Positions 26,054 to 33,690 of a stretch of DNA of 64,000 nucleotides are shown one piece after another. The translations under genes were made by a program, and so were the position numbers. This DNA is from Chitinophaga pinensis (GTDB lineage: Bacteria > Bacteroidota > Bacteroidia > Chitinophagales > Chitinophagaceae): positions 124,001 through 188,000 of the forward strand of contig CAMAXV010000002.1 of the NCBI GenBank assembly GCA_945862385.1, given 5' to 3'. Each line of letters opens with the position of its first letter. Positions within the stretch are counted from its first letter, which is position 1. The notes beneath the pieces are model-generated. The model worked only from the letters and a program-made list of their open reading frames with translations. It had not been told where the DNA came from and made no database searches.

Positions 26054-26623
26054 CTAACTCGCCCAAGCCTTATCTCCTTTGGCATAAGGAATGCATCCTT
26101 CATACTTTCCGGGAACAGCCACATAACGCAGGGCTTGTGTAGCACCCACTTCAGATGTAAAGAATCCGAGCAGTGTAAGCTGCTTCATGAGTCCGAAATA
26201 ATGATTGGAATCTCCTTCCTTCTTGGATTCGTTATAAGCCTTGAGTTCCTTATTGATTCCGTTAAGCAGACTTGTGCGTTCTTCCGCGGTTATCTCCATG
26301 AAACCCTTACTGAATGTTTTTTTTGAAGCATTGTCAATTTCCGTAATGCCGGAAACAAATACCTGCTGATCCTTCTGATCATAACAGTCAGTCACCATAA
26401 CCTGCATGAAAGCACCTACCTTGGCAGCCTTAGCGCCAGGTGTGGATGTAGCCGGAATAATGGTTTCTGCCACTTCATCCAAAAATGCAAGCTGATCGGC
26501 TGTGAGTGAAAAACCGGCGGTCTTGGTATCTGTGGATTTGCAGCCCTGCAGGAATGCTGCACCGCCTATTACAGTGCCCCCCATGAGAAGCGCTACCCTT
26601 TCCAATGCTTCGCGTCTGTTCAT
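26054..26623 (-). CDS. Gluconate 2-dehydrogenase subunit 3 family protein (orphan)
   Basis: 189 residues from the ATG at 26623 (MNRREALERVALLMGG); a longer frame upstream has no signal and overlaps the divergent gene. The N-terminus has paired arginines, a hydrophobic stretch and a cysteine (FLQGCKS), so it could be a Tat substrate, a lipoprotein or both. The family pattern is DQLAFLDEVAETIIPATSTP...GAKAAKVGAF and a C-terminus ending PGKYEGCIPY. These proteins are small partners of GMC-type flavoprotein dehydrogenases. Here no GMC gene is adjacent; the nearest lies 11.5 kb away beside a second copy of this family. Confidence 0.88.
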   Translation of the reverse strand: MNRREALERVALLMGGTVIGGAAFLQGCKSTDTKTAGFSLTADQLAFLDEVAETIIPATSTPGAKAAKVGAFMQVMVTDCYDQKDQQVFVSGITEIDNASKKTFSKGFMEITAEERTSLLNGINKELKAYNESKKEGDSNHYFGLMKQLTLLGFFTSEVGATQALRYVAVPGKYEGCIPYAKGDKAWAS

Positions 26624-26692
26624 ATTTTCAGTTTGTCTGTTAAAAATACAAAAGAATAAGATAAAAAATACAAATGGCGTACCTTGCAGTCC

Positions 26693-28219
26693 ATGGCATT
26701 TTTGGAAAATAGTCTGCCTAAATCGATTGCAACCGCATTGAGCCTGAAAGTGAAGTCCCCTGCTGAGCAACAACGCAGGGTACTGAATATGCTTTTGAAG
26801 AAGGCTAAATACACCCAATTCGGACAATTATACGGATTTGACAGGCTTTTGCAATCACCCGACCCGGTTAAATCATTCGTAGAGACAATACCGGTGTTCG
26901 ACTACAGTACGATTCATGAAGCCTGGTGGCACAAAGCCCTTGAAGGAACTGCCGATGTCTGCTGGCCCGGTAAAATCAAATATTTTGCTCTCAGCTCCGG
27001 AACATCAGGTGCCGCCAGCAAATATATTCCGGTAACTAAAGACCTGATGAAGGGCAACAGGCTGGTGATGATCAGGCAACTGCTTTCATTGCTGAACTAC
27101 AACAATATTCCGCTGAAAACCATTGGCAAGGGTTTCCTGATGATTGGTGGCAGCACTGACCTGCAGAAGGGTCCGGGTTACTTTGCAGGCGACCTGAGCG
27201 GCATCACAGCCAAAAAAGCACCTTTCTGGTTCTCTCCTTTCTACAGACCGGGTAAAAAAATTGCACGCACCACGGACTGGAATACGAAGCTGGAAGCTAT
27301 TGTGGAGGAGGCTCCGAACTGGGATATCGGCATCGTGGTGGGCGTTCCGGCATGGATTCAGCTTTGCATGGAAATGATCATCAAAAGGTACAACCTCAAC
27401 AATATCCATGAGATCTGGCCAAATCTGACCATCTTCTGCCATGGAGGTGTTGCTTTCGAACCCTATAAAAAAGGTTTTGAAAAAATGCTGGGCAAACCTT
27501 TGACCTATATCGAAACATACCTGGCTTCAGAGGGTTTTATTGCCTACCAGGATAGGGAAAATCCTGACGGCATGAAGCTGGTCCTTAACCAGCATATCTT
27601 CCTAGAGTTCGTACCTTTCAACGAAGATAATTTTGATGCAGAAGGCAATATCAACAAGAATCCACGTACCTTTTTGATCGATGAAGTTGAAGAAGATAAG
27701 GATTATGCCATCCTAATGAGCACATCTGCAGGAGCATGGCGTTACCTTATTGGCGATACCATCCGTTTTGTAAACAAAGAGAAATCTGAAATCATCATCA
27801 CCGGCCGAACAAAACATTTCCTCAGCCTTGTTGGTGAACACCTGAGCGTGGATAATATGAACAGGGCTATTCAGCTGGCCAATGAAAAACTCAATATCTC
27901 CGTCATGGAGTTTACAGTTACCGGCATTCCCATTGAGGGACTTTTCGGACACCACTGGTATGTTGGCACCGATGAAGCTGTTGATAAAAACATCCTCAAA
28001 AAAACACTCGACGAAGCATTGATAGAATTGAATGATGATTATGCTGTAGAACGCAAAAGTGCATTAAAAGAACTGATCATTGATGTTCTGCCTGAAAAGA
28101 CTTTCCTGGACTTCATGGAAAAGCAAGGAAAGATGGGTGGTCAGCATAAATTCCCAAGAGTGCTGAAGGGAACCAAACTGGATGAATGGAAAATGTTCCT
28201 CAAAGAACGTAATCTGTAA
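26693..28219 (+). CDS. GH3 family acyl-adenylating enzyme-like protein
   Basis: 508 residues from ATG 26693 (an upstream TTG is unlikely). It resembles the GH3 (auxin-responsive) family of the ANL superfamily: the ATP-binding loop FALSSGTSGAASKYIPVTKD, the motif YIETYLASEGFIAYQD, and the C-terminal hinge with RYLIGDTIRFVNKEKSEI and ITGRTKHFLSLVGEHLS. Plant members join amino acids to carboxylic acids through an adenylate; bacterial members are largely uncharacterised. (GH3 here is not glycoside hydrolase family 3.) The LysE-type gene follows 16 bp later. Confidence 0.88.
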   Translation: MAFLENSLPKSIATALSLKVKSPAEQQRRVLNMLLKKAKYTQFGQLYGFDRLLQSPDPVKSFVETIPVFDYSTIHEAWWHKALEGTADVCWPGKIKYFALSSGTSGAASKYIPVTKDLMKGNRLVMIRQLLSLLNYNNIPLKTIGKGFLMIGGSTDLQKGPGYFAGDLSGITAKKAPFWFSPFYRPGKKIARTTDWNTKLEAIVEEAPNWDIGIVVGVPAWIQLCMEMIIKRYNLNNIHEIWPNLTIFCHGGVAFEPYKKGFEKMLGKPLTYIETYLASEGFIAYQDRENPDGMKLVLNQHIFLEFVPFNEDNFDAEGNINKNPRTFLIDEVEEDKDYAILMSTSAGAWRYLIGDTIRFVNKEKSEIIITGRTKHFLSLVGEHLSVDNMNRAIQLANEKLNISVMEFTVTGIPIEGLFGHHWYVGTDEAVDKNILKKTLDEALIELNDDYAVERKSALKELIIDVLPEKTFLDFMEKQGKMGGQHKFPRVLKGTKLDEWKMFLKERNL

Positions 28220-28235
28220 AATGTAGCAAAGCAAG

Positions 28236-28868
28236 ATGATTGAATCGATTGTAAAGGGACTGGGATTGGGTTTGGTGCTTGCTGTTTCAGTAGGACCTGT
28301 AATCTTCACCATCCTCAAACAAAGCATCAACAACGGACACAAAGGTGGCTTCAGCTTTGTAGCAGGGGTATGGCTGAGCGACATCATTCTGGTAGTGATC
28401 AGCAACATGTTTTCATCACTGGTGCACAATGCACTCGCTTTTCAGTCTGCCATTAGTTATGTTGGTGGAGGTTTCGTTTTTTCGCTTGGAATCTTCTATC
28501 TGTTTTTCAAAAAAGTTTATTTCGGGGAAGATAAAAACACCATGCTCGTGCAATTTGGCACAAAAGCATTCACCAAAGCTTTTATGTCTGGCTTCCTGAT
28601 AAATATCCTTAATCCCACTGCAATGCTCTTCTGGCTTATCAATGCCACAGCCCTTGCGGCTGCAGCCACTTCGGTGGAACGGTTTGTGCTTTTTGGCATC
28701 TGCATGCTTGTCAATATTATCGCTGATATAATCAAAGTGATGCTTGCCGCCAAAGTAAGGCATAAGCTGACGCCACATAATATCCGGATCATCAATAAAA
28801 TTGCTGGCAGCATCCTGGTGCTATTCGGACTGGCCATGATTTACAGAACCTTATTCCTGGCTAAATGA
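28236..28868 (+). CDS. LysE family translocator
   Basis: 210 residues with about six membrane segments and the family start GLGLGLVLAVSVGPVIFTIL followed by SINNGHKGGFSFVAGVWLSD. NPTAMLFWLINATAL corresponds to the conserved NP-containing helix. LysE/RhtB proteins export amino acids or related metabolites. It lies 16 bp after the GH3-type gene, which can join acyl groups to amino acids; export of the product is a possible but unproven link. It overlaps the next gene by 4 bp. Confidence 0.9.
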   Translation: MIESIVKGLGLGLVLAVSVGPVIFTILKQSINNGHKGGFSFVAGVWLSDIILVVISNMFSSLVHNALAFQSAISYVGGGFVFSLGIFYLFFKKVYFGEDKNTMLVQFGTKAFTKAFMSGFLINILNPTAMLFWLINATALAAAATSVERFVLFGICMLVNIIADIIKVMLAAKVRHKLTPHNIRIINKIAGSILVLFGLAMIYRTLFLAK

Positions 28869-29428
28869 AAATAAATATATTTTTTACCCGGCTTGGGTTA
28901 CCACTCATACTTGCAGCATTGTGCAACTGCCTGCATGCGCAGGGATCAGATATGATTGTTTTGAAAAAAGGGAAACACAAAACCCTCAAGACCTGGCTTG
29001 CATTCAGTCAAGTTCATTTCATCACCATAGCCGGCAACGAAGTTGCCGGCACTATCAAAAAAATAGAAAAAGATAGCCTCTTCATCAACATATACGACGA
29101 AAGAAAAAATTATACGCCGTGGGGAACCAGTTTCTGGGATACCATCTCAGTAGGACTCTCCCGCTACCATTACAAGGAAATCCGTGAAGTCATCAAACCC
29201 CAGCGTGGCTTTGGCTTCATCCGCAATGGCCTCCTGTTCATCATTGGCGGAACAGCATACGCATTCCTTCACAGTGTAAACGGACTTTACCTCAAACAAC
29301 CCATTGACCCGGTAACAATGGCAATTTCAGGAGGAACAGTGGCCAGTGGTCTCGTTCTGCAAAAAATTCACCGGCGCTCAGTTCCACTGGGCAAGCGTTT
29401 TTACCTACAATACATACCAGTTAAATAA
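28865..29428 (+). CDS. Hypothetical exported/membrane protein
   Basis: 187 residues. An N-terminal signal-like segment (LPLILAALCNCLHAQ) is followed by a small beta-rich region (VLKKGKHKTLKTWLAFSQVH, then IKKIEKDSLFINIYDE). A hydrophobic C-terminal stretch (FIRNGLLFIIGGTAYAFLHS) follows. The start overlaps the end of the LysE gene by 4 bp (ATGA), so translation is probably coupled. No family was recognised. Confidence 0.75.
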   Translation: MKINIFFTRLGLPLILAALCNCLHAQGSDMIVLKKGKHKTLKTWLAFSQVHFITIAGNEVAGTIKKIEKDSLFINIYDERKNYTPWGTSFWDTISVGLSRYHYKEIREVIKPQRGFGFIRNGLLFIIGGTAYAFLHSVNGLYLKQPIDPVTMAISGGTVASGLVLQKIHRRSVPLGKRFYLQYIPVK

Positions 29429-29433
29429 TCCCA

Positions 29434-30117
29434 GTGATCAGGCTTATCAAAAAAATCATACTTTTTCTTGCTATCAGTCACCTGACTTATGTCATTCTAT
29501 TGCGTTTCATAGACCCGCCTATCACAATCACCCAGATAGGAAGCTTGCTGAGTGGTAATGGATTTAAAAGAACCCACGTATCTCTTGATGAAATGTCGAC
29601 TGCAGCTAAGCTTGCTGTGCTGGCTGCTGAAGACCAGCTCTTCCCAGACCATAACGGGTTCGACATCAAAGGAATCAAAAATGCACTGGCCTACAACAAA
29701 AAGAAAAAAGGAAAAAAAATTCGGGGAGCATCCACCATCAGTCAGCAGGTAGCCAAAAATGTATTCCTCTGGCAGGGCAGAAGCTGGTTCAGGAAGGGAT
29801 TAGAAGTTTATTTCACCTTTCTGATAGAACTGACCTGGGGGAAAGAACGCATTCTGGAGGTCTACCTCAATGAAGCGGAAATGGGAAAAGGCATATTTGG
29901 AATTGAAGCAGCTGCAAAGAAATATTTCAATAAAAAAGCAAGTAAACTTACCAGAACAGAAGCAGCCAAAATTGCATCCTGCCTGCCAAATCCTGTCAGG
30001 TACACCGTAAAGCCGATTTCTCCCTATGTGAGCCGAAAATACCCCTGGGTCTTGCGGCAGATGAATAACCTTGATGGTGACCCCGATATCATGGCTATTG
30101 TGGAATCCTCCCGTTAA
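29434..30117 (+). CDS. mtgA: Monofunctional biosynthetic peptidoglycan transglycosylase
   Basis: 227 residues starting at GTG 29434, with a single N-terminal membrane segment (about 1-22). It carries the GT51 motifs: AAEDQLFPDHNGFDIKGI with the catalytic glutamate, GASTISQQVAKNVFLWQ, WGKERILEVYLNEAEMG and GIEAAAKKYFNKKASKLT. It polymerises lipid II into glycan strands. There is no transpeptidase domain, as expected for MtgA. It is convergent with the GT39-type gene, and their 3' ends overlap by 23 bp. Confidence 0.94.
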   Translation: MIRLIKKIILFLAISHLTYVILLRFIDPPITITQIGSLLSGNGFKRTHVSLDEMSTAAKLAVLAAEDQLFPDHNGFDIKGIKNALAYNKKKKGKKIRGASTISQQVAKNVFLWQGRSWFRKGLEVYFTFLIELTWGKERILEVYLNEAEMGKGIFGIEAAAKKYFNKKASKLTRTEAAKIASCLPNPVRYTVKPISPYVSRKYPWVLRQMNNLDGDPDIMAIVESSR

Positions 30118-31819
30118 CAAGAGTATATGCCCTGCTGTTTACAGAGGGTTCTGTAAAAGTTGACTCAAGAGCCCAGCGTACTTTATATTGTTTTTCACGA
30201 AGGGAATCTGGCAGCACCATTTCAATAAACATCTTGTTTTCAAAATCTGGAAACAATCTTTTACCTGTTGGCAAGATGACAGGAGGCTTTTTACTATCCT
30301 GGTACAGTACCAACATCACACGCGGCCTGTACCATAGTGCACTGTCAACCGTTTTCTGGGTTGGTGCACCAAGCTCAACAATTGTCTCAAGCTCACCTTC
30401 AGCGTTGGTTTGCATCGGCAAACGGGTTGTCATTGTAATCCTTGAAAAAGACTGAAAACGCTGATCAAATGCGCTGACAAGCTTCATCTTTTCAGTTTTG
30501 ATTGTGTCTCCCTTTAAAGCAGCACCTGCTGAACCTACAACCAATACACGCTTGTTCAGCATTTTCATTTCCATTGGCCAGATATTGTAGTTGTTTCTCC
30601 GGTAGCGTATTGTATTGAGGGAAAAGGCGGTATCCCCTGTATAAAACCAGTATTTGGAGGCACGCTGGTAAGAATCCGTAAAAACAACTTTCGCTCCTTC
30701 GGCTTTCTTTTTTACTGCAGCAGTCCATTCCCTGTTTTGATGAAATTCGCCTTTTGGCAATTGGTTCAGGAAGGGAATGTCAAAAAGCAAATGAACCCTA
30801 ACCAGCAGGATCAGGACCAGTGAAAAAGGCAGCAACCTGAATATCCACTGTTGCAAGTGGTTTGATCCGGCAAGGTAGCGGTAAGACAGTAACAGTAAGG
30901 GAACAATCAGTGGGACTGTCCAGTTTGCCTCTGTTCTGCTGCGAAATGAACTGATGAAAAAAAGAAGGTACATCCCCAACATAGACCAGTACATGGCTTT
31001 TTCCACGGGCTGCCTGGGCTTAAACTTAAAAGCTGCATAAATGACCACCAAGCCCACAAGTGGACCAGCTATCAATAGTTGACCCAACAGATAATCAAGG
31101 GTAAAAGAAATGCGATAAGGTGGTGAAAGCCGCTCAAATAAATGATAGGTAACGGATGGCATGTCATGCTTCAACTGCCAGCTGATATGCGGGTAGAAGA
31201 TGAGCAGGGAAAGTGAAATAACAGCCCAGGTCTGTGGTTTCTTCAACAGCTGAACATGTGAGAACAAAGTAAACAGGATGATGAGGATGCCGTGGTATTT
31301 GCTGTACAGCAGGAGTGCTGTAACGATGGATAGCGCAAGTGTTTCCTTCCAACCTTGCTGATGTGCATAATGCTGAAAAGCTATAAAAAACAATACAGTA
31401 AAGAATAACAAAGGAATATCAGGTACAGCCAGGATACCACCTATCTGAAGCAGACCCATTTGCATGACCAGCGCATAAAACAGCTTGAGGTTTTTAGGTG
31501 AAACCAAAAGCTCTGTAAGTCGGATAGTAAGAATTCCAGCAACTACAATAAAAAACCTGACCCCTATTTCACCTGGCAGCAGGAAAGTCCCCATTTTTAT
31601 CAGCAATGCCACCATGGGAGGATGATCAAAATATCCCCAGTCGAGGAACTTTGAATAAACCCAGTAATAAGCCTCATCATCAAAAAGCTCTGTCCCCCAC
31701 GCCTGTATCAGGGTGAGGATAGTCCAGGTTGCATAAAAAAAAGTTGTCAGTTTCTTATCAGACCACGACTGTATTGCGAACAGTCCTGCATGCTTTGGTT
31801 GTTCTGGCTGTTGCATCAT
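30095..31819 (-). CDS. GT39-like integral membrane glycosyltransferase (ArnT/PMT type)
   Basis: 574 residues from ATG 31819, with many membrane segments. The first periplasmic loop carries the family signature ELFDDEAYYWVYSKFLDWGY followed by FDHPPMVALLIKMG, where the paired acidic residues are catalytic. Members use polyprenyl-phosphate sugars to glycosylate lipids or proteins on the periplasmic side. An upstream TTG at 31846 is rejected because it falls inside an exact -7 promoter box (31844-31851). The last 23 bp overlap mtgA on the other strand. Confidence 0.9.
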   Translation of the reverse strand: MMQQPEQPKHAGLFAIQSWSDKKLTTFFYATWTILTLIQAWGTELFDDEAYYWVYSKFLDWGYFDHPPMVALLIKMGTFLLPGEIGVRFFIVVAGILTIRLTELLVSPKNLKLFYALVMQMGLLQIGGILAVPDIPLLFFTVLFFIAFQHYAHQQGWKETLALSIVTALLLYSKYHGILIILFTLFSHVQLLKKPQTWAVISLSLLIFYPHISWQLKHDMPSVTYHLFERLSPPYRISFTLDYLLGQLLIAGPLVGLVVIYAAFKFKPRQPVEKAMYWSMLGMYLLFFISSFRSRTEANWTVPLIVPLLLLSYRYLAGSNHLQQWIFRLLPFSLVLILLVRVHLLFDIPFLNQLPKGEFHQNREWTAAVKKKAEGAKVVFTDSYQRASKYWFYTGDTAFSLNTIRYRRNNYNIWPMEMKMLNKRVLVVGSAGAALKGDTIKTEKMKLVSAFDQRFQSFSRITMTTRLPMQTNAEGELETIVELGAPTQKTVDSALWYRPRVMLVLYQDSKKPPVILPTGKRLFPDFENKMFIEMVLPDSLREKQYKVRWALESTFTEPSVNSRAYTLVNGRIPQ

Positions 31820-31843
31820 AATTTGTTGATTTTTACCGGTGAA

Positions 31844-31851
31844 CAAATTTA
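31844..31851 (-). promoter_or_regulatory. -7 box of the GT39-like gene
   Basis: Exact TAAATTTG on the minus strand, 24 bp upstream of the ATG at 31819. It lies in the gap after the NadR-like kinase gene and sets the start codon choice. Confidence 0.45.
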
Positions 31852-31867
31852 AATATTGGAACCAGTC

Positions 31868-32452
31868 TTACAAACTCTTCTTACCGGCTTTCAGCAATGC
31901 TGTCACCCATGAAATGGCAGACGCTGTTCGCTCTGGGTTCTCACCCTGTACTTCAAACCACGGAACAGGCTGATTAACCAGGATATCCCTGTATACATGA
32001 AACAGGATTGTACGTGTTTCCTGATCAGGATACTCACGCAATTCATCTTTGACCCAGGGCAGATCAGGCTTGCAGAGCAGGTAGCCATCATAGCGCCGCT
32101 CCAGAATCTGATCCAGAATTTCGGTATGGCACTTACCAAAAACAAACTCACTCCAGACTTTCATCACATACATATCAGTATCAATGAAGAGCACTGAAGG
32201 CTGTTCAGGAGTTGCGGATTCATGCTTCAGCTTGAGCAATGCTGCAGTGCTGTCTTCCAGGCTGAGCTGACCTCTTGCAATGGTGAGCAGGTCATTGAAA
32301 TTATAATCTGTACCATGCTCCAACAGATACTCCCTTGCATATTCACGGCACCAGATGGTGGAAAAATGAGCAGCAAGGGATGCAGATAATGTACTTTTCC
32401 CCGTTGATTCAGGTCCGATAAGCACTATCTTTTTGACGTTGTCATCAGGCAT
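31868..32452 (-). CDS. NadR-like ATPase/ribosylnicotinamide kinase
   Basis: 194 residues. The P-loop is GPESTGKST near the N-terminus, followed by WCREYAREYLLEHGTDYNF and a Walker B-like FIDTDMYVMKVWSEF, then LCKPDLPWVKDELREYP. This matches the kinase domain of NadR, which phosphorylates nicotinamide riboside; the nucleotidyltransferase and HTH domains of full NadR are absent. The ATG at 32452 is chosen over an upstream TTG. It overlaps the end of pnuC by 8 bp, so uptake and phosphorylation of nicotinamide riboside are encoded together. Confidence 0.9.
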   Translation of the reverse strand: MPDDNVKKIVLIGPESTGKSTLSASLAAHFSTIWCREYAREYLLEHGTDYNFNDLLTIARGQLSLEDSTAALLKLKHESATPEQPSVLFIDTDMYVMKVWSEFVFGKCHTEILDQILERRYDGYLLCKPDLPWVKDELREYPDQETRTILFHVYRDILVNQPVPWFEVQGENPERTASAISWVTALLKAGKKSL

Positions 32453-33026
32453 GGGCAGCTGCTTTTTTTCTCCATTCGATGTAACCAAAAATAGCCAGTA
32501 TCAGTAATATGCAATAATATACTGCTGTAAAGACATATCCTTTAATGTAATACAAAGGCATGGAAGCAATATTTGTGATGATCCACCAGATCCAGCTTTC
32601 CAGTTTTTTCCTTGTCATGAGCCACATTCCCGTGAACGCTGCGGCCGAGGCAAGTGCATCTGCCCAGGGTATAGCTCCCGGAAAGAAAGCCTCCTTCAGG
32701 TAATTGAGGGATAAAAAAATTACTACATACATGGAAGCAAAAAAGGAAAGCTGTAGTATCCAATCAGTCCGGTTTGACCTGCTCACCTGCACGATTAGTT
32801 CATGCTTTTCATTTCTGCGCAGCCAGTTGTACCACCCATAGAGACTCATGATGGTATAGTAGAGGTTGACAACAGCCTCACCAATGAGCTGTGCGTCATA
32901 ACTGATCCAAATATAAAATACAGTGTTGATTAACCCGGTTGGATAAACCCAGATACTGGCTTTCCGGGAAAACCAGACTGAAATAATACCGGATAACGCG
33001 GCAAGGATTTCGATAAATGATGGCAT
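32445..33026 (-). CDS. pnuC: Nicotinamide riboside transporter PnuC
   Basis: 193 residues with seven or so membrane helices. Family features are LINTVFYIWISYDAQLIGEA, NLYYTIMSLYGWYNWLRRNE and SWIWWIITNIASMPLYYIKG. PnuC moves nicotinamide riboside into the cell by facilitated diffusion, with trapping by the kinase encoded just downstream. Its start codon directly follows the stop codon of the NifU-like gene, so all three may share a transcript. Confidence 0.95.
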   Translation of the reverse strand: MPSFIEILAALSGIISVWFSRKASIWVYPTGLINTVFYIWISYDAQLIGEAVVNLYYTIMSLYGWYNWLRRNEKHELIVQVSRSNRTDWILQLSFFASMYVVIFLSLNYLKEAFFPGAIPWADALASAAAFTGMWLMTRKKLESWIWWIITNIASMPLYYIKGYVFTAVYYCILLILAIFGYIEWRKKAAAHA

Positions 33027-33623
33027 TTACTCCGCTTCGGCAACCACTTCAGTTACTTCAGGAATCATCCTTTTCATCATGCCTTCGATACCTGATTTCA
33101 GGGTAATCATGGAAGATGGACAACCACTGCATGAGCCCTGCAACATGAGGGTAACTACGCCATCATCAAATTTTTTGAACTGAATAGCTCCACCGTCCAT
33201 TTCTACAGCGGGCTTCACATAATTTTCAAGTAATTCCTTGATTCTTTTAACCACATCACCATCTTCAGACAAAATGATATTGCCGTCAGTAGACTGTGTA
33301 GCAGGAAGTTCATCTTCGTTGACTATAACCTTTCCATCCTCAAGATAATCTTTAAGAAACTGCCTGATTGAAGGCTTAACATCTTCCCAATCCGTTTCGG
33401 AGGTCTTGGTGAGTGTAACGAAATTACTGGCTATGAATACACATTTGACAAAAGGAAAACTGAATAATTCAAGCGCCAGAGGCGATGGTTTGGCAGATTC
33501 AATATCCTGAAAATCAACGCTTTTGCCGGGATATAACAATTTGTTGGCAACAAATTTCATGGTCTCCGGATTCGGGGTCATCTCAGTATAGATGCTTACG
33601 GTGATATTTCCTGTCTTGATCAT
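33027..33623 (-). CDS. NifU family iron-sulfur scaffold protein (Nfu type)
   Basis: 198 residues with two domains. An Nfu N-terminal domain (MTPNPETMKFVANKLLYPGK, about 15-100) is followed by a NifU C-terminal domain (about 120-195) with the cluster-binding motif GSCSGCPSSMITLKSGIE. It carries or delivers Fe-S clusters to target proteins. An exact -7 box lies 17 bp upstream of the ATG at 33623, which fits this start. It is probably the first gene of a run with pnuC and the NadR-like kinase. Confidence 0.94.
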   Translation of the reverse strand: MIKTGNITVSIYTEMTPNPETMKFVANKLLYPGKSVDFQDIESAKPSPLALELFSFPFVKCVFIASNFVTLTKTSETDWEDVKPSIRQFLKDYLEDGKVIVNEDELPATQSTDGNIILSEDGDVVKRIKELLENYVKPAVEMDGGAIQFKKFDDGVVTLMLQGSCSGCPSSMITLKSGIEGMMKRMIPEVTEVVAEAE

Positions 33624-33640
33624 AGTATTCAGTTAACATG

Positions 33641-33648
33641 CAAATTTA
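33641..33648 (-). promoter_or_regulatory. -7 box of the NifU-like gene
   Basis: Exact TAAATTTG on the minus strand, 17 bp before the ATG at 33623. No -33 TTTG at standard spacing; a CAAA complement lies slightly too close. Confidence 0.45.
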
Positions 33649-33690
33649 CCAATAAGTTTGGGCAAAAACTACCGAAATACGGAAAAAGAG

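Noticed and set aside
31820-31846. TTG start for the GT39-like gene
   Set aside because: The TTG lies inside an exact TAAATTTG promoter box, so the downstream ATG at 31819 is used.
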